Source: Streptomyces globisporus (GTDB taxonomy: Bacteria > Actinomycetota > Actinomycetes > Streptomycetales > Streptomycetaceae). Taken from it: a stretch of 61,991 nt of DNA. Location of the stretch: the NCBI RefSeq assembly GCF_003501885.1, contig NZ_QWFA01000006.1:36162-98152 (forward strand), read 5' to 3'. Position 1 is the stretch's first letter. Each line of letters opens with the position of its first letter. Below the pieces are notes generated by a model. The model ran no database searches, was not told where the DNA came from, and saw only the letters and a program-made list of their open reading frames with translations. Both the position numbers and the translations under genes were made by a program. Shown in pieces: positions 35,489 to 44,412 of this stretch.

Positions 35489-35989
35489 ATGAGCATCTGG
35501 TGGTCTCTCCATTTGCGGCGCGAAGCTGCGAGCGTTCCGCTCGCCCGTCGTTTTCTGCTCGGCACCATGGAAACCGCGGGGGTGGATCCGGACATCTCCT
35601 TCGACCTGTCGGTCGCGCTCAGCGAAGCCTGTGCGAACGCCGTCGAGCACGGCGGCGACCGGACGGTGTTCGGGGAGCCCGGGGATACCAGGACCGGTCG
35701 CCCTTCCGTGGACTCCGGGCAGTACCGGGTCACGGCCTATCTGGACGGCGAGAAATGCCGTATCGAGGTCAGCGACTCGGGGCCGGGATTTCCGGCCCGC
35801 CGCGCGCTTCGCCCAGCCGCGCATTCCCCTCAGGCCGAAGCCGAAGCCGATGCCGAGAGCGGCCGGGGCCTCGACCTGATCCAGCAGCTCTCCGACCACG
35901 TCCAGTTCGGCAACCGGCCGGGCCGCGGCGCGGTGGTGAGCTTCGACAAGGTCCTGAAATGGCGCGAGGGCGCGCTGCTCACGGTGTAG
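35489..35989 (+). CDS. RsbW-like ATP-binding (anti-sigma/HATPase) protein
   Basis: A 166-residue single-domain GHKL ATPase. ALSEACANAVEHGGD is the N-box, VSDSGPGF the G1 box, and SGRGLDLIQQLSDHV the G2 box. Such proteins bind and phosphorylate anti-anti-sigma factors, or inhibit sigma factors, in Streptomyces stress and development. No sigma-factor gene is adjacent. AGGAGG lies upstream of the ATG. An insert between boxes (TVFGEPGDTRTGRPSVDSGQ) is longer than usual. Confidence 0.87.
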   Translation: MSIWWSLHLRREAASVPLARRFLLGTMETAGVDPDISFDLSVALSEACANAVEHGGDRTVFGEPGDTRTGRPSVDSGQYRVTAYLDGEKCRIEVSDSGPGFPARRALRPAAHSPQAEAEADAESGRGLDLIQQLSDHVQFGNRPGRGAVVSFDKVLKWREGALLTV

Positions 35990-36026
35990 TGAGCGGCGCG
36001 CCCCGGCGTGTGTCGTACGGGAGGGG

Positions 36027-37508
36027 TCAGCCCTTCAGCTGCGCCATCCAGGCCTCGACCTCGTCCGCCTGACGCGGCAGCGAGTCGGAGAGGTTCCGGT
36101 TGCCGTCCTCGGTGACGAGGATGTCGTCCTCGATCCGGACGCCGATGCCCCGGTACTCCTCGGGCACGGTCAGGTCGTCGGCCTGGAAGTACAGACCGGG
36201 CTCGACCGTCAGGCAGACGCCCGGCTCCAGCGTGCCGTTGACGTACGTCTCGGTGCGCGCGGCGGCGCAGTCGTGGACGTCCATGCCGAGCATGTGGCCG
36301 GTGCCGTGCAGGGTCCAGCGGCGCTGGAGGCCCAGCTCCAGGACCTTGTCCACGGACAGGTCGCCGAGCAGACCCCACTCGACGAGCTTCTCGGCGAGCA
36401 CGCGCTGCGCGGCGTCGTGGAAGTCGCGGTAGTCGGCGCCGGGCCTCACGGCGGCGATGCCCGCCTCCTGGGCCTCGTACACCGCGTCGTAGATCTTGCG
36501 CTGGAGCGGCGAGAACGTGCCGTTGATCGGCAGGGTGCGCGTCACGTCGGCGGTGTAGAGGTCGTTGGTCTCGACCCCGGCGTCCAGGAGCAGCAGCTCG
36601 CCGGCGCGGACCGCGCCGTCGTTGCGGACCCAGTGCAGGGTGGTGGCGTGCGGCCCGGCGGCGCAGATCGAGCCGTAGCCGATGTCGTTGCCCTCGATGC
36701 GGGCGCGCAGGAAGAACGTGCCCTCGATGAAGCGCTCGCTGGTCGCCTCGGCCTTGTCGAGGCTCTTCACGACGTCCTCGAAGCCGCGCGCGGTGACGTC
36801 GCACGCCTTCTGCAGCTCGGCGATCTCGAAGGCGTCCTTCACCAGGCGGGCCTCGGAGAGGTAGACGCGCAGCTCCTCGTCGCGCTCCGCGGTGACCTTG
36901 TCGGTGAGGGCGGCCTCGATGGCGGCGTCGTGGCCGCGGACGTTCCGGACGGGGCCGGTGGCCTCGGCCAGCGCGGCGGGCAGCTCGCGGACGTCCTTCG
37001 CGGGGACGCCCAGCAGCTGCTCGGCCTCGGTGAGGGAGTTGCGGCGGCCGACCCACAGCTCGCCCTGGCCGTCGAGCCAGAACTCGCCGTTCTCACGGTT
37101 GGAGCGCGGCAGCAGGTAGATGGTGGCCTCGTGGCCGGTGTCGCCCGTCGGCTCCAGGACGAGGACGCCGTCCTGCGTCTGGTCACCGGTGAGGTATGCG
37201 TACTCGGTGGAGGCGCGGAAGGCGTACTCGGTGTCGTTGGAGCGGGTCTTCAGGTTGCCCGCGGGGATGACCAGGCGCTCGCCGGGGAAGCGGGCGGAAA
37301 GCGCGGCGCGGCGGTTCGCGGTGTGCTCGGCCTGGGGGATCGGCTGGAGATCGTGGAGCTCGGTGTCGGCCCAGCCCGACTTCATGTTCTCGGCGAGCTC
37401 GTCGGAGACGGCCGGGTAGAGGCCGTTCTTCCGCTGCTTGATCGCCTCCGCTGCTTCGTTCTCTTCGGTCTCCTGCTCCGGGGTCTCCGGGATGAGCTCC
37501 TCAGACAC
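36027..37508 (-). CDS. pepP: Xaa-Pro aminopeptidase (aminopeptidase P)
   Basis: A 493-residue M24B metallopeptidase that removes an N-terminal residue before proline. The N-terminal creatinase-like domain carries YAYLTGDQTQDGVLVLEP. The catalytic domain shows the metal ligands: LLLDAGVETNDLYTADVTRT (two Asp), HGTGHMLGMDVHD (His), TVEPGLYF (Glu) and GIGVRIEDDILVTEDG (Glu). The GTG at 37508 is used because GGAGAGAC precedes it. An acidic tail-like N-terminus of about 35 residues comes before the domain. Confidence 0.92.
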   Translation of the reverse strand: MSEELIPETPEQETEENEAAEAIKQRKNGLYPAVSDELAENMKSGWADTELHDLQPIPQAEHTANRRAALSARFPGERLVIPAGNLKTRSNDTEYAFRASTEYAYLTGDQTQDGVLVLEPTGDTGHEATIYLLPRSNRENGEFWLDGQGELWVGRRNSLTEAEQLLGVPAKDVRELPAALAEATGPVRNVRGHDAAIEAALTDKVTAERDEELRVYLSEARLVKDAFEIAELQKACDVTARGFEDVVKSLDKAEATSERFIEGTFFLRARIEGNDIGYGSICAAGPHATTLHWVRNDGAVRAGELLLLDAGVETNDLYTADVTRTLPINGTFSPLQRKIYDAVYEAQEAGIAAVRPGADYRDFHDAAQRVLAEKLVEWGLLGDLSVDKVLELGLQRRWTLHGTGHMLGMDVHDCAAARTETYVNGTLEPGVCLTVEPGLYFQADDLTVPEEYRGIGVRIEDDILVTEDGNRNLSDSLPRQADEVEAWMAQLKG

Positions 37509-37623
37509 GATTTGTCTCTCCTTGATACGACACTGGACCATCACCCATCGTACGGGCGTACGGAAGGGGGCCCAGGGTCGAAGGGCCTGTTACCGGAGAG
37601 AGCCGCCGGACGTCAGCCGGTGG

Positions 37624-38994
37624 TCAGTCGAAACGGGCGGCGAGGATCACGACGTCCTCGGTGGAGTCGCTCCGGTCGAGGCCGTCGGGGAGCATCGTGC
37701 GCAGGACGCGGTCGGCCACGGCCGCCGGATCGTGCCGGTCCGCCTTCGGTACGGAAGCGGCGGCGGAGTGCAGCCGGGCGAAGGCGCGGTCCATCGCGTC
37801 CCCGGTGCGGCGCAGCAGCCCGTCCGTGTAGAGCAGCACCGTTTCGCCGGGTGCCGGGCTGAACTCCACGCTCGGCGCCTCCCAGCAGGCGAGCATCCCG
37901 AGCGGGGCGGAGAGCGTCGTCTCGACGTACTCGCAGCGCCGGTCGCCGAGGATCAGCGGCGGGGTGTGCCCGGCCCCGGCCAGCACGACCTTGCGGGCGG
38001 CGGGCTCGCAGTAGGCGAACAGGGCGGTCGCGGTCCGCGCGGGTTCGGTGAGCCGCAGCAGCAGTTCCAGGTCGGAGAGTACGGCGACGGGGTCCTCGCC
38101 CTCCATCACCGCGTACGCCCGCAGGCTGGCGCGGAGCCGGCCCATCGCGGCCATCGCGCTCGGCCCGGACCCGCCCACGGAGCCGACGGCGAGGCCGAGG
38201 GTGCGGTCGGGCAGCGGCAGCGCGTCGTACCAGTCGCCGCCGCCTCGGGGGCCGGTGCGGTGCCGGGCGGCGAGCTGGACGCCGGGGATCCGGGGGAGCC
38301 GTCTTGGCAGCAGTTCCTCGGCGACGGCGGCGACGTCCGCCCGGGCGCGCTCCAGCTCGACCAGGCGGGCCAGGTGCTCGGTGGCGTAGCGCGCGTAGAG
38401 GCCGGCGAGATGGCGCTGCTTCTGCGCGGGCTCGGCCGGTTCGTCGTAGAGCCAGAGCGCCGCGCCGAGCCGGCCGGCCGCCTCGGAGGCGAGGGGGAGG
38501 GCGTAGCTCGCGGCGTAGCCGAGCCGGGTGGCGACGTCGCGGTGCCGGGGGTCGAGGTCCTGCTCGCCGAGCAGGTCGGGGTTGGCGATGCCGTCGGCCG
38601 TGTCCGGCAGCCCGTCGAGGGCGCGGCCCAGCGCGGTGGCCGCGCGCGGCACGGTCTCGAGGTGCCCGAGCTCGGCGTGGGTGAGCCCGAGACCGCGGGC
38701 GGCGAAGGGGCCTTCGCCGTTCGCCGGTTCCAGAACGAGAAGTCCGCGGCGGGCTCCGACGAGGGCGGCTCCGGCCTGCAGCAGCTCGTCGAGGGCGGAG
38801 TCGAGGGTGCTCGTCCCGGCCAGCCGCTCGGTGAGTTCGTGCAGGGTCGTGAGGTCCGAGACCCAGCCCGCCAGGCGGTCCTGGATGAAGGCTCCGGGCG
38901 GTCCCGGGACCTCTGTCAGGGGCGCGGGAGTGTGCGTTGAAACCGGAACCTCTGGATCGATTCCAGCCACTTTCGGCAGGTGTGGGGCGCTCAT
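37624..38994 (-). CDS. GAF - PP2C/SpoIIE-type protein phosphatase
   Basis: A protein of about 456 residues. A GAF-like domain (residues about 45-200, LHELTERLAGTSTLDSALDE and later ASYALPLASEAAGRLGAALW) is followed by a SpoIIE phosphatase domain with GDWYDALPL (metal-binding Asp usually in GGDWYD), AMAAMGRLRASLRAY, LLLYTDGLLRR and DVVILAARFD. These dephosphorylate anti-anti-sigma factors, balancing RsbW-like kinases; two such kinases are encoded nearby. The ATG at 38994 is preferred; an in-frame start at 39048 is possible. Confidence 0.85.
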   Translation of the reverse strand: MSAPHLPKVAGIDPEVPVSTHTPAPLTEVPGPPGAFIQDRLAGWVSDLTTLHELTERLAGTSTLDSALDELLQAGAALVGARRGLLVLEPANGEGPFAARGLGLTHAELGHLETVPRAATALGRALDGLPDTADGIANPDLLGEQDLDPRHRDVATRLGYAASYALPLASEAAGRLGAALWLYDEPAEPAQKQRHLAGLYARYATEHLARLVELERARADVAAVAEELLPRRLPRIPGVQLAARHRTGPRGGGDWYDALPLPDRTLGLAVGSVGGSGPSAMAAMGRLRASLRAYAVMEGEDPVAVLSDLELLLRLTEPARTATALFAYCEPAARKVVLAGAGHTPPLILGDRRCEYVETTLSAPLGMLACWEAPSVEFSPAPGETVLLYTDGLLRRTGDAMDRAFARLHSAAASVPKADRHDPAAVADRVLRTMLPDGLDRSDSTEDVVILAARFD

Positions 38995-39048
38995 GGCAGC
39001 CAGCTTTCCGACCGGTGCGATTCGTCGAATAGCATCGCAAACCCCCAT

Positions 39049-39704
39049 GTGATTCTGCGCCACTATCAGTGCATCCACATGTACACGCACAAGTAACCCG
39101 ATGTCCAGCATTGTCCCTTCGGGGACCGGGCGATTCGTGCTCTCCCAGTGTCGGTTAACTTGGCCAAAAAATGCACCCTATGGGCGCTATTTGCGATCGA
39201 CTGGGGCCGTTCGACAGGGGTACCTCCGGGGTCAGGTCGCCGGAGGAGCGTCATCCCGGGCATGCTGGGTACGTAAACGGTGATGCGCGGGCGCAGTTGT
39301 GATCGCCCAGGAACCCGGCAGCGGGTTCGGGCGTCCTAACCCGTGAACGTGACGCCCCCGCCCCGGACGGCGGGGTTCGCACCAGGGACGGCAGGCGAGG
39401 CGCAGGCCACCCTCGCCCGGCGACCGCCGGCCCGGCTCGACCCGCTCGGTTCGACCCGCACGACTTCGCCGGAGCAGCACGACTCCGCTCGACTCTGCTC
39501 AGTTCGGCTCGGCTCTGTTCCACCCCAGATCGGTTCTATTCGGATCGGTTCCACTCGGCTCGGCTCGGCTCACGCTCGGTATCGACGGCACGCCCGTACC
39601 GCAGAACTGATGAGCACGTACGCACAGCGAAGAGATACGCACGTGGTGTCACACACGCGTGGTGTCATGTGGACTCGGCGTTCAACGGAAAGGAACGAGC
39701 GCTC
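39049..39704. repeat. 656-bp divergent gap with degenerate CGGTTC/CGGCTC repeats
   Basis: No credible gene. From about 39435 to 39580 the DNA is a run of degenerate short units of the kind CGGCTC, CGGTTC, CGACTC and CGGATC, including CGGCTCGGCTCGGCTC at about 39557-39572. Both strands read as low-complexity peptides (Ser/Arg/Glu), a sign of repeat rather than coding. Promoters for the two diverging genes must lie here. Confidence 0.6.
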
Positions 39705-40448
39705 ATGCGCGAGATCCTCGGAAGGCGACGCAGGCTCCGGCTCCGGCGCAAGGAGGCGACCGCCCGGCTCGACGCGGCCCTGACCTGCGCCACCGTATGG
39801 CAATGGCCCGTGCTTCCCGGAGTGGGGACGGCGCAGGCCGCCGCCCCGTACGGCGAGAGCGATGGCCTCGGCTGCGCCTGCCCCGAACCCGACTGCGCCG
39901 TACCGGGCGCACACCCCTTCGACCCCGGCCTGCTGGCGGCCACCACGGACGAGCGCATGGTGCGCTGGTGGTGGACCAACCGCCCGACCGCCCCCGTGCT
40001 GCTGGCGACCGGCGGCAGCGCGCCCTGCGCGGTCAGCCTGCCCGCCGTGGCCGGCGCCCGAGCGCTGAGCGCCCTCGACGCGCTGGGCATGCGGCTCGGC
40101 CCCGTCGTGGCGACGCCCACCCGGTGGTCGCTGCTGGTCGCGCCGTACACCCTGGAGCGGCTCGGCGAACTGCTGTACGCGAAGGACTGGGTGCCCAGCT
40201 CGCTCCGGTTCCACGGCGAGGGCGGCTATCTCGTCCTGCCGCCGTCCCGGACGGGCGCGGGCCAGGTCCGCTGGGAGCGATCCGTGGCACCGCTCGGAAC
40301 GTCCGCTTCCGTGGTGTCCCACGGGCGGGCGGAGGGCGGCGCTCCGGCGGTCGCGTCCCCCTGGCTCCCGGATGTCGAAGCCGTCCTGGACGCCCTGGTC
40401 GAGGCGAGTACCGGCGCGCCGGGCGGGGGCAGCCGGCTCGCCTACTGA
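39705..40448 (+). CDS. Bifunctional DNA primase/polymerase N-terminal-domain protein
   Basis: A 247-residue cytoplasmic protein of the prim-pol-like family common in Streptomyces (MREILGRRRRLRLRRKEAT, then TCATVWQWPVLPGVG). It contains a cysteine set CACPEPDCAVPGAHPFDPG that could bind zinc and the VRWWWTNRPTAPVLLATG strand typical of the family. The shortened form seen here lacks a helicase part and may not be an active polymerase. The ATG at 39705 is preferred over 39669 by homology of the N-terminus. Confidence 0.82.
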   Translation: MREILGRRRRLRLRRKEATARLDAALTCATVWQWPVLPGVGTAQAAAPYGESDGLGCACPEPDCAVPGAHPFDPGLLAATTDERMVRWWWTNRPTAPVLLATGGSAPCAVSLPAVAGARALSALDALGMRLGPVVATPTRWSLLVAPYTLERLGELLYAKDWVPSSLRFHGEGGYLVLPPSRTGAGQVRWERSVAPLGTSASVVSHGRAEGGAPAVASPWLPDVEAVLDALVEASTGAPGGGSRLAY

Positions 40449-40615
40449 CCTCCTGGAGTTTCGGGAGGGGCCAGCCCGGCGTCCGGCTCACTCGAACGGG
40501 TGTGAGCCGGGCAGGATCCGGGGTAATCGGGTGCCGGGCGCCCCGGCGGCCCGCATTCCGTCGATATCGTCGGCCCGTCGTCAGGAATTCCGCGCAGTTG
40601 CCAGGTGGGGCCACC

Positions 40616-41284
40616 ATGAATCTCCGCATGATCGGTCTCACGGCAGCCGTGGTGGGTGGAAGTCTCGTTCCGCTGGTTGCTTCCGCGCACCCCGCCGTTG
40701 CTCCGGATGCCGTATCGGTCGATCCGGTCGCCGGGAAATCATCTGGCGGGCCGCCAGAAAGGCATAGGCCAAAGGTTTCTGATCATCTCTCCGGAGATGA
40801 TCCCGCCGCCCTTTCTTCGACATTGCCGAAATCGCCATCGGGAATGAGCGCGGAAGCCGGTTCCCTGCCGGAGTTTGATCGTTCGGGTACGGCAGCGTCT
40901 GGACGGTCGCGTACGGCGGCCCGGTGCGGGCCCGAGGTGGTCGCACCGGAGGTCGTCGAAGCGCAGACCTGTGTCATGACCCGGGGCGACGCGGTGTGGG
41001 CGCGCGTCTACTACCGGAACGCGACCGGTGAGGAACTCCGCTCCGTGCTCACGCTGATGGGGCCGGGCGGGCGGACCGTGGAGCTGCACTGCGCACCGGC
41101 CGCGCACGACGAGCCGGGCACCTGCGAGACGCCGGGCGTCCCCTCGTCGGGCGCGCCCGGAGCCGCCACGGCGGTCGCGGAGTTCGTGGGCGCGGGGCCG
41201 GTGGAGGAGGCGCCGCTGCTGCTGCGCGCCGGATCGGAACGAGCGCCGGGGGCTGAGGAACGGGCGTCGGTCGCCGGGGGCTGA
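40616..41284 (+). CDS. Hypothetical secreted protein
   Basis: A 222-residue protein with a signal peptide (MNLRMIGLTAAVVGGSLVPL, cleavage after ASA). A long polar, probably disordered stretch follows, then a compact domain with four cysteines (RCGPEVV, QTCVMTRG, LHCAPAA, GTCETPG), probably two disulphides. No family recognised. AGGTGGGG lies before the ATG. Single gene, followed by a terminator. Confidence 0.75.
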   Translation: MNLRMIGLTAAVVGGSLVPLVASAHPAVAPDAVSVDPVAGKSSGGPPERHRPKVSDHLSGDDPAALSSTLPKSPSGMSAEAGSLPEFDRSGTAASGRSRTAARCGPEVVAPEVVEAQTCVMTRGDAVWARVYYRNATGEELRSVLTLMGPGGRTVELHCAPAAHDEPGTCETPGVPSSGAPGAATAVAEFVGAGPVEEAPLLLRAGSERAPGAEERASVAGG

Positions 41285-41334
41285 GCGCCGCACCCGGGGG
41301 TGTCACGGGGCGGGCCGCAGCCGGAAACGAGGAC

Positions 41335-41374
41335 GCCCGGTCGCTGGCGACGGGGGATGCACCAGCGACCGGGC
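41335..41374. terminator. Terminator between converging genes
   Basis: Thirteen-base arms GCCCGGTCGCTGG and CCAGCGACCGGGC pair around a 14-base loop and are followed by CTTCTAG. Confidence 0.75.
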
Positions 41375-41498
41375 TTCTAGAACCGTAACAAGAGATCTGC
41401 TGTTCGCAAATTCGATCTCGCCTGTAGGGACGCGTATTTACTTGCGAGTACGGCGAGTTGTGACGCGGGTCACCGTCTGCGGCGTCCCGATGTCACTG

Positions 41499-42464
41499 TC
41501 AGCTGAGGGTCACCTGACGGTTGGTGAGACCGCCCCGGGCGCGGCGTTCCTCGGCGGTGAGCGGGGCGTCGGACGCGAGCGCCGTGGCCAGTCGCTCGGC
41601 GAACTCGACGGCGGGCTTCTCGCAGGCCTCGGCCCCCATCGAGCTCGGCAGGTCCCAGACGGGGACCACGAGACCGTGGGCCCGGAACGAGCCGACCAGC
41701 CGGGTGTCGTCGCCGAGCGAGGAGGTGCCCGCGGCGTGCAGCCGGGCGAGCGCGTCGAGGAGCTGCTCCTCGGGGTGCGGCATGACCCAGCGCAGGTGGT
41801 TCTTCTCCGGGGTCTCACACCAGTACGCGGCGTCGACGCCGGACAGCAGCGTCGTCGGGATCGCGGCGGCGTTCGCGCGCTCCAGCGAGGCGGACACCTC
41901 GGCGGTGGCATTCTCCGCGTCCGGCACCCAGAACTCGAACCCGGAGTGCACCTCCGGCTCGAAGGCGGCGTCCGGGGCGAGAAGGTCCTGGAGACGCGGA
42001 CCGTCGGCCGGTACGCGGCGGGCGGCGACCGGGGTGCCGGGCTCGGCCTCCAGCGCGCGCTGGAGGGTGTCCGCGAGGTCGCGGCTGAGGTCGCCGGAGG
42101 AGGTGTCGTTCTGCAGGGCGAGCAGGACGGAACCGTCGTCGCGGCGCAGCGCAGGCCAGGCCATCGGCAGGACCGTCGCGAGCTTCACCGACGGAACCCC
42201 CTCGGGCAGCCCGTCCTTGAGGGTCAGCTCGACCGTGGCGGCGGGCACCAGCTCGCGCAGCGCGACCCAGTCGCACTCGCCCGCCAGTCCCTCGAAGGGG
42301 CGATGCACGAGCTCGGTCACGGCCTGGGCGGCGGCGCGTCCGTGACATGCCTTGTAACGGCGGCCCGATCCGCACGGGCAGGGCTCACGGGCCCCGACGA
42401 CCGGGATCTCACCGTCCTTGAGCTGCTGCTTCCCGGCCTTGGACTGAGGGCGCTTCTTGGCCAT
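41499..42464 (-). CDS. DUF5926 family protein with SEC-C motif
   Basis: A 321-residue protein. Residues about 29-43 hold a SEC-C zinc motif, EPCPCGSGRRYKACHG, here N-terminal rather than at the C-terminus as in SecA. The rest (VTELVHRPFEGLAGECDWVA onward) matches the actinobacterial DUF5926 type; function unknown. The ATG at 42464 (MAKKRPQSKAGKQQLKDGE) is chosen because GGGAGA is 9 bases upstream; the ATG at 42473 is too close to it. Confidence 0.85.
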   Translation of the reverse strand: MAKKRPQSKAGKQQLKDGEIPVVGAREPCPCGSGRRYKACHGRAAAQAVTELVHRPFEGLAGECDWVALRELVPAATVELTLKDGLPEGVPSVKLATVLPMAWPALRRDDGSVLLALQNDTSSGDLSRDLADTLQRALEAEPGTPVAARRVPADGPRLQDLLAPDAAFEPEVHSGFEFWVPDAENATAEVSASLERANAAAIPTTLLSGVDAAYWCETPEKNHLRWVMPHPEEQLLDALARLHAAGTSSLGDDTRLVGSFRAHGLVVPVWDLPSSMGAEACEKPAVEFAERLATALASDAPLTAEERRARGGLTNRQVTLS

Positions 42465-42568
42465 GGTGGGCATTCTCCCGATTGCGACAGTGCGGACTCG
42501 GCGCGAGCCTAGCCGCCCGGGGAGCCGTGCCCCGCCCACGTACGCGCGAAGGCACTTCGCTCCGGCTC

Positions 42569-43171
42569 TCAGCCCACGTCGTCGAGGACGTCGGAGAAGT
42601 CCAGGCCCTCGAACCCGGTGAGCCCGCCGACGCCGTTCGCGGCGACACGGTTCGTACCGCGGCCGCGTCCGTCGGATCCGTTCCTGCTGGATCCGTTCGC
42701 GTCGGAGCCGCTGCCTCCGATGCCGGGCGGCTTCTTCGAGGAGACCAGGGCCCAGACGGTGACCTCGCCGGGTGCGTCGTCCCGTACGCCCCACTCCTGG
42801 GCCAGGGCGCTGATGATGTTGAGGCCCCGGCCGCCGCGGGCCGTCACCGAAGGGGTGGCCGGAACCGGGCGGGTCGGACCGCCGCCGTCCGTGACCTCGA
42901 CGGTGAGCCCGCCGCCGGTGTCCACCCGCCAGGCGGCGCGGATGTCGCCGTCGCCGACGTCCGTGTGCCGTCCGAGTGGCCTGCCGTGCCGACAGGCGTT
43001 GCTGAGAAGTTCGGAAAGGATCAGAACAGCGTCGTCGACGACCGCGTCCGACACCCCGTTGCCGCGCAACTGCTCACGCATCCGGTGTCGTGCCTGCCCC
43101 ACGCCGGCAGGACCATGAGGAATGGCCATGCTCGACGACGCGGGCACCTCTTGTGCCACCACCAACGCCAC
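42569..43171 (-). CDS. RsbW-like ATP-binding regulatory protein
   Basis: A 200-residue GHKL ATPase: ILSELLSNACRHG (N-box), VEVTDGGGPTRPVP (G1 box) and TARGGRGLNIISALAQEWGV (G2 box). A Gly/Ser/Asn-rich, probably disordered tail follows. Typical of Streptomyces anti-sigma-like kinases. The GTG at 43171 is chosen because AAAGGAGGT is 8 bases upstream; the upstream ATG at 43258 is outside a plausible signal. Confidence 0.85.
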   Translation of the reverse strand: MALVVAQEVPASSSMAIPHGPAGVGQARHRMREQLRGNGVSDAVVDDAVLILSELLSNACRHGRPLGRHTDVGDGDIRAAWRVDTGGGLTVEVTDGGGPTRPVPATPSVTARGGRGLNIISALAQEWGVRDDAPGEVTVWALVSSKKPPGIGGSGSDANGSSRNGSDGRGRGTNRVAANGVGGLTGFEGLDFSDVLDDVG

Positions 43172-43351
43172 CCCCGAGACCTCCTTTGCCCCACGCCACG
43201 GGTTGGATGCCCCACTGGGCTGTGCCGGAAACCGGCCAATGCTCTGAGGGTGACGCACTCGTCACGATCGGACGCGCAGCGAATGCGCCGGAGCACACCC
43301 CGTAACGCCCGAGGTCGGAGGCGCGGCGCGCCCTTTTCCTTACCGATTACC

Positions 43352-43393
43352 GACTAAATGCGTCCCAGTTGGGACTAAATGCGACCCAGTTGG
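43352..43393. repeat. 21-bp tandem duplication at the GDPD 3' end
   Basis: Two tandem 21-base copies differ by one base. The inner copy encodes the last residues and stop of the phosphodiesterase (SQLGRI and stop); the outer copy repeats the same codons just past the stop. Each contains CCCAGTTGGG, a near-palindrome. Confidence 0.85.
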
Positions 43394-44211
43394 GACAGAA
43401 CCTGCTTCGGGCGGTTGGTGATGATCGCCTCGACGCCGAGTTCGGCGCACAGCTCGACGTCGGCCGGTTCGTTCACGGTCCACACGTGCACCCGGTGTCC
43501 CGCGCGGTGCAGCCGCTCGATGTATCCGGGGTGGCTGCGCACGATCCGCATGCCGGGCCCCGCGATCCGGGCCCCGGCGGGCAGCCGCCCATCGCGCATG
43601 CGGGGCGAGACGAACTGCATCAGGTAGACCGTGGGCAGGGTGGGGGCGGCCGCCTGGACGCGGTGGAGGGAGCGAGCGGAGAAGCTCATGATGCGGATGG
43701 GCGAGGGCCCGTCGGCGGGGGGTTCGGCCAGCCCGAAGCGCTTCAGCAGTTCCAGGAGCCGCTCCTCGACCTGCCCGGCCCAGCGGGTGGGGTGCTTCGT
43801 CTCGATGGCCAGCTGCAGATCCCGCCCGGTGGCCCGTACCTCGGTGAAGAGCTCCAGGAGCCGTTCCAGGGTGAGTACGGAGGTGAGCTCGCCCGGCACC
43901 GGATCCCAGTCGGGCGACTCCTCGCGGTCCTTCCAGGAACCGAAGTCGAGGGCGGCGAGGTCGGCGAGCTCCAGGGCGGACACGGCGCCGCGCCCGTTGG
44001 ACGTACGGTTCACCCGCCGGTCGTGGACACAGACGAGGTGGCCGTCGGCGGTGAGCCGGACATCGCATTCCAAGGCGTCGGCACCGTCCTCGATCGCCTT
44101 GCGGTAGGCGGCGAGGGTGTGCTCGGGGGCGTCGTCGGAGGCCCCGCGGTGGGCGATGACCTGGATGGAGGTGTGCGCGCTGCGCTGCCGTACGTGGGTC
44201 ACCCGGGCCAT
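43375..44211 (-). CDS. Glycerophosphodiester phosphodiesterase
   Basis: A 278-residue TIM-barrel GDPD enzyme releasing glycerol 3-phosphate from glycerophosphodiesters. Catalytic features are visible: IAHRGASDDAPEHTLAAY (His, Arg), DALECDVRLTADGHLVCVHD (Glu, Asp, His), IETKHPTRW, and VHVWTVNEPADVELCAELGV near the C-terminus. No signal peptide, so cytoplasmic. The ATG at 44211 is preferred to 44241. Divergent from the protease gene. Confidence 0.93.
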   Translation of the reverse strand: MARVTHVRQRSAHTSIQVIAHRGASDDAPEHTLAAYRKAIEDGADALECDVRLTADGHLVCVHDRRVNRTSNGRGAVSALELADLAALDFGSWKDREESPDWDPVPGELTSVLTLERLLELFTEVRATGRDLQLAIETKHPTRWAGQVEERLLELLKRFGLAEPPADGPSPIRIMSFSARSLHRVQAAAPTLPTVYLMQFVSPRMRDGRLPAGARIAGPGMRIVRSHPGYIERLHRAGHRVHVWTVNEPADVELCAELGVEAIITNRPKQVLSQLGRI

Positions 44212-44412
44212 GGTGTCACCGCCGAGGGGATGGCTGAGCACATGTCACCCTGGAGGTCTGTTTTGTCGGATGTAAAGATTGGTGTGCGGATGCACAGGTC
44301 CTGCTTACAGTGGCCCGACGTGTTGTGGGAAAAGCTGACCGCAGACACGTGCACAGCGGATTTCTTGCCGAATGCCGACTGGATGCCGAGTGGAACCGAG
44401 GAGTAAAGAGCT

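Noticed and set aside
39569..40322. Minus-strand frames in the repeat tract and prim-pol gene
   Set aside because: Low-complexity peptides arise from the short repeats; no ribosome binding site or domain.
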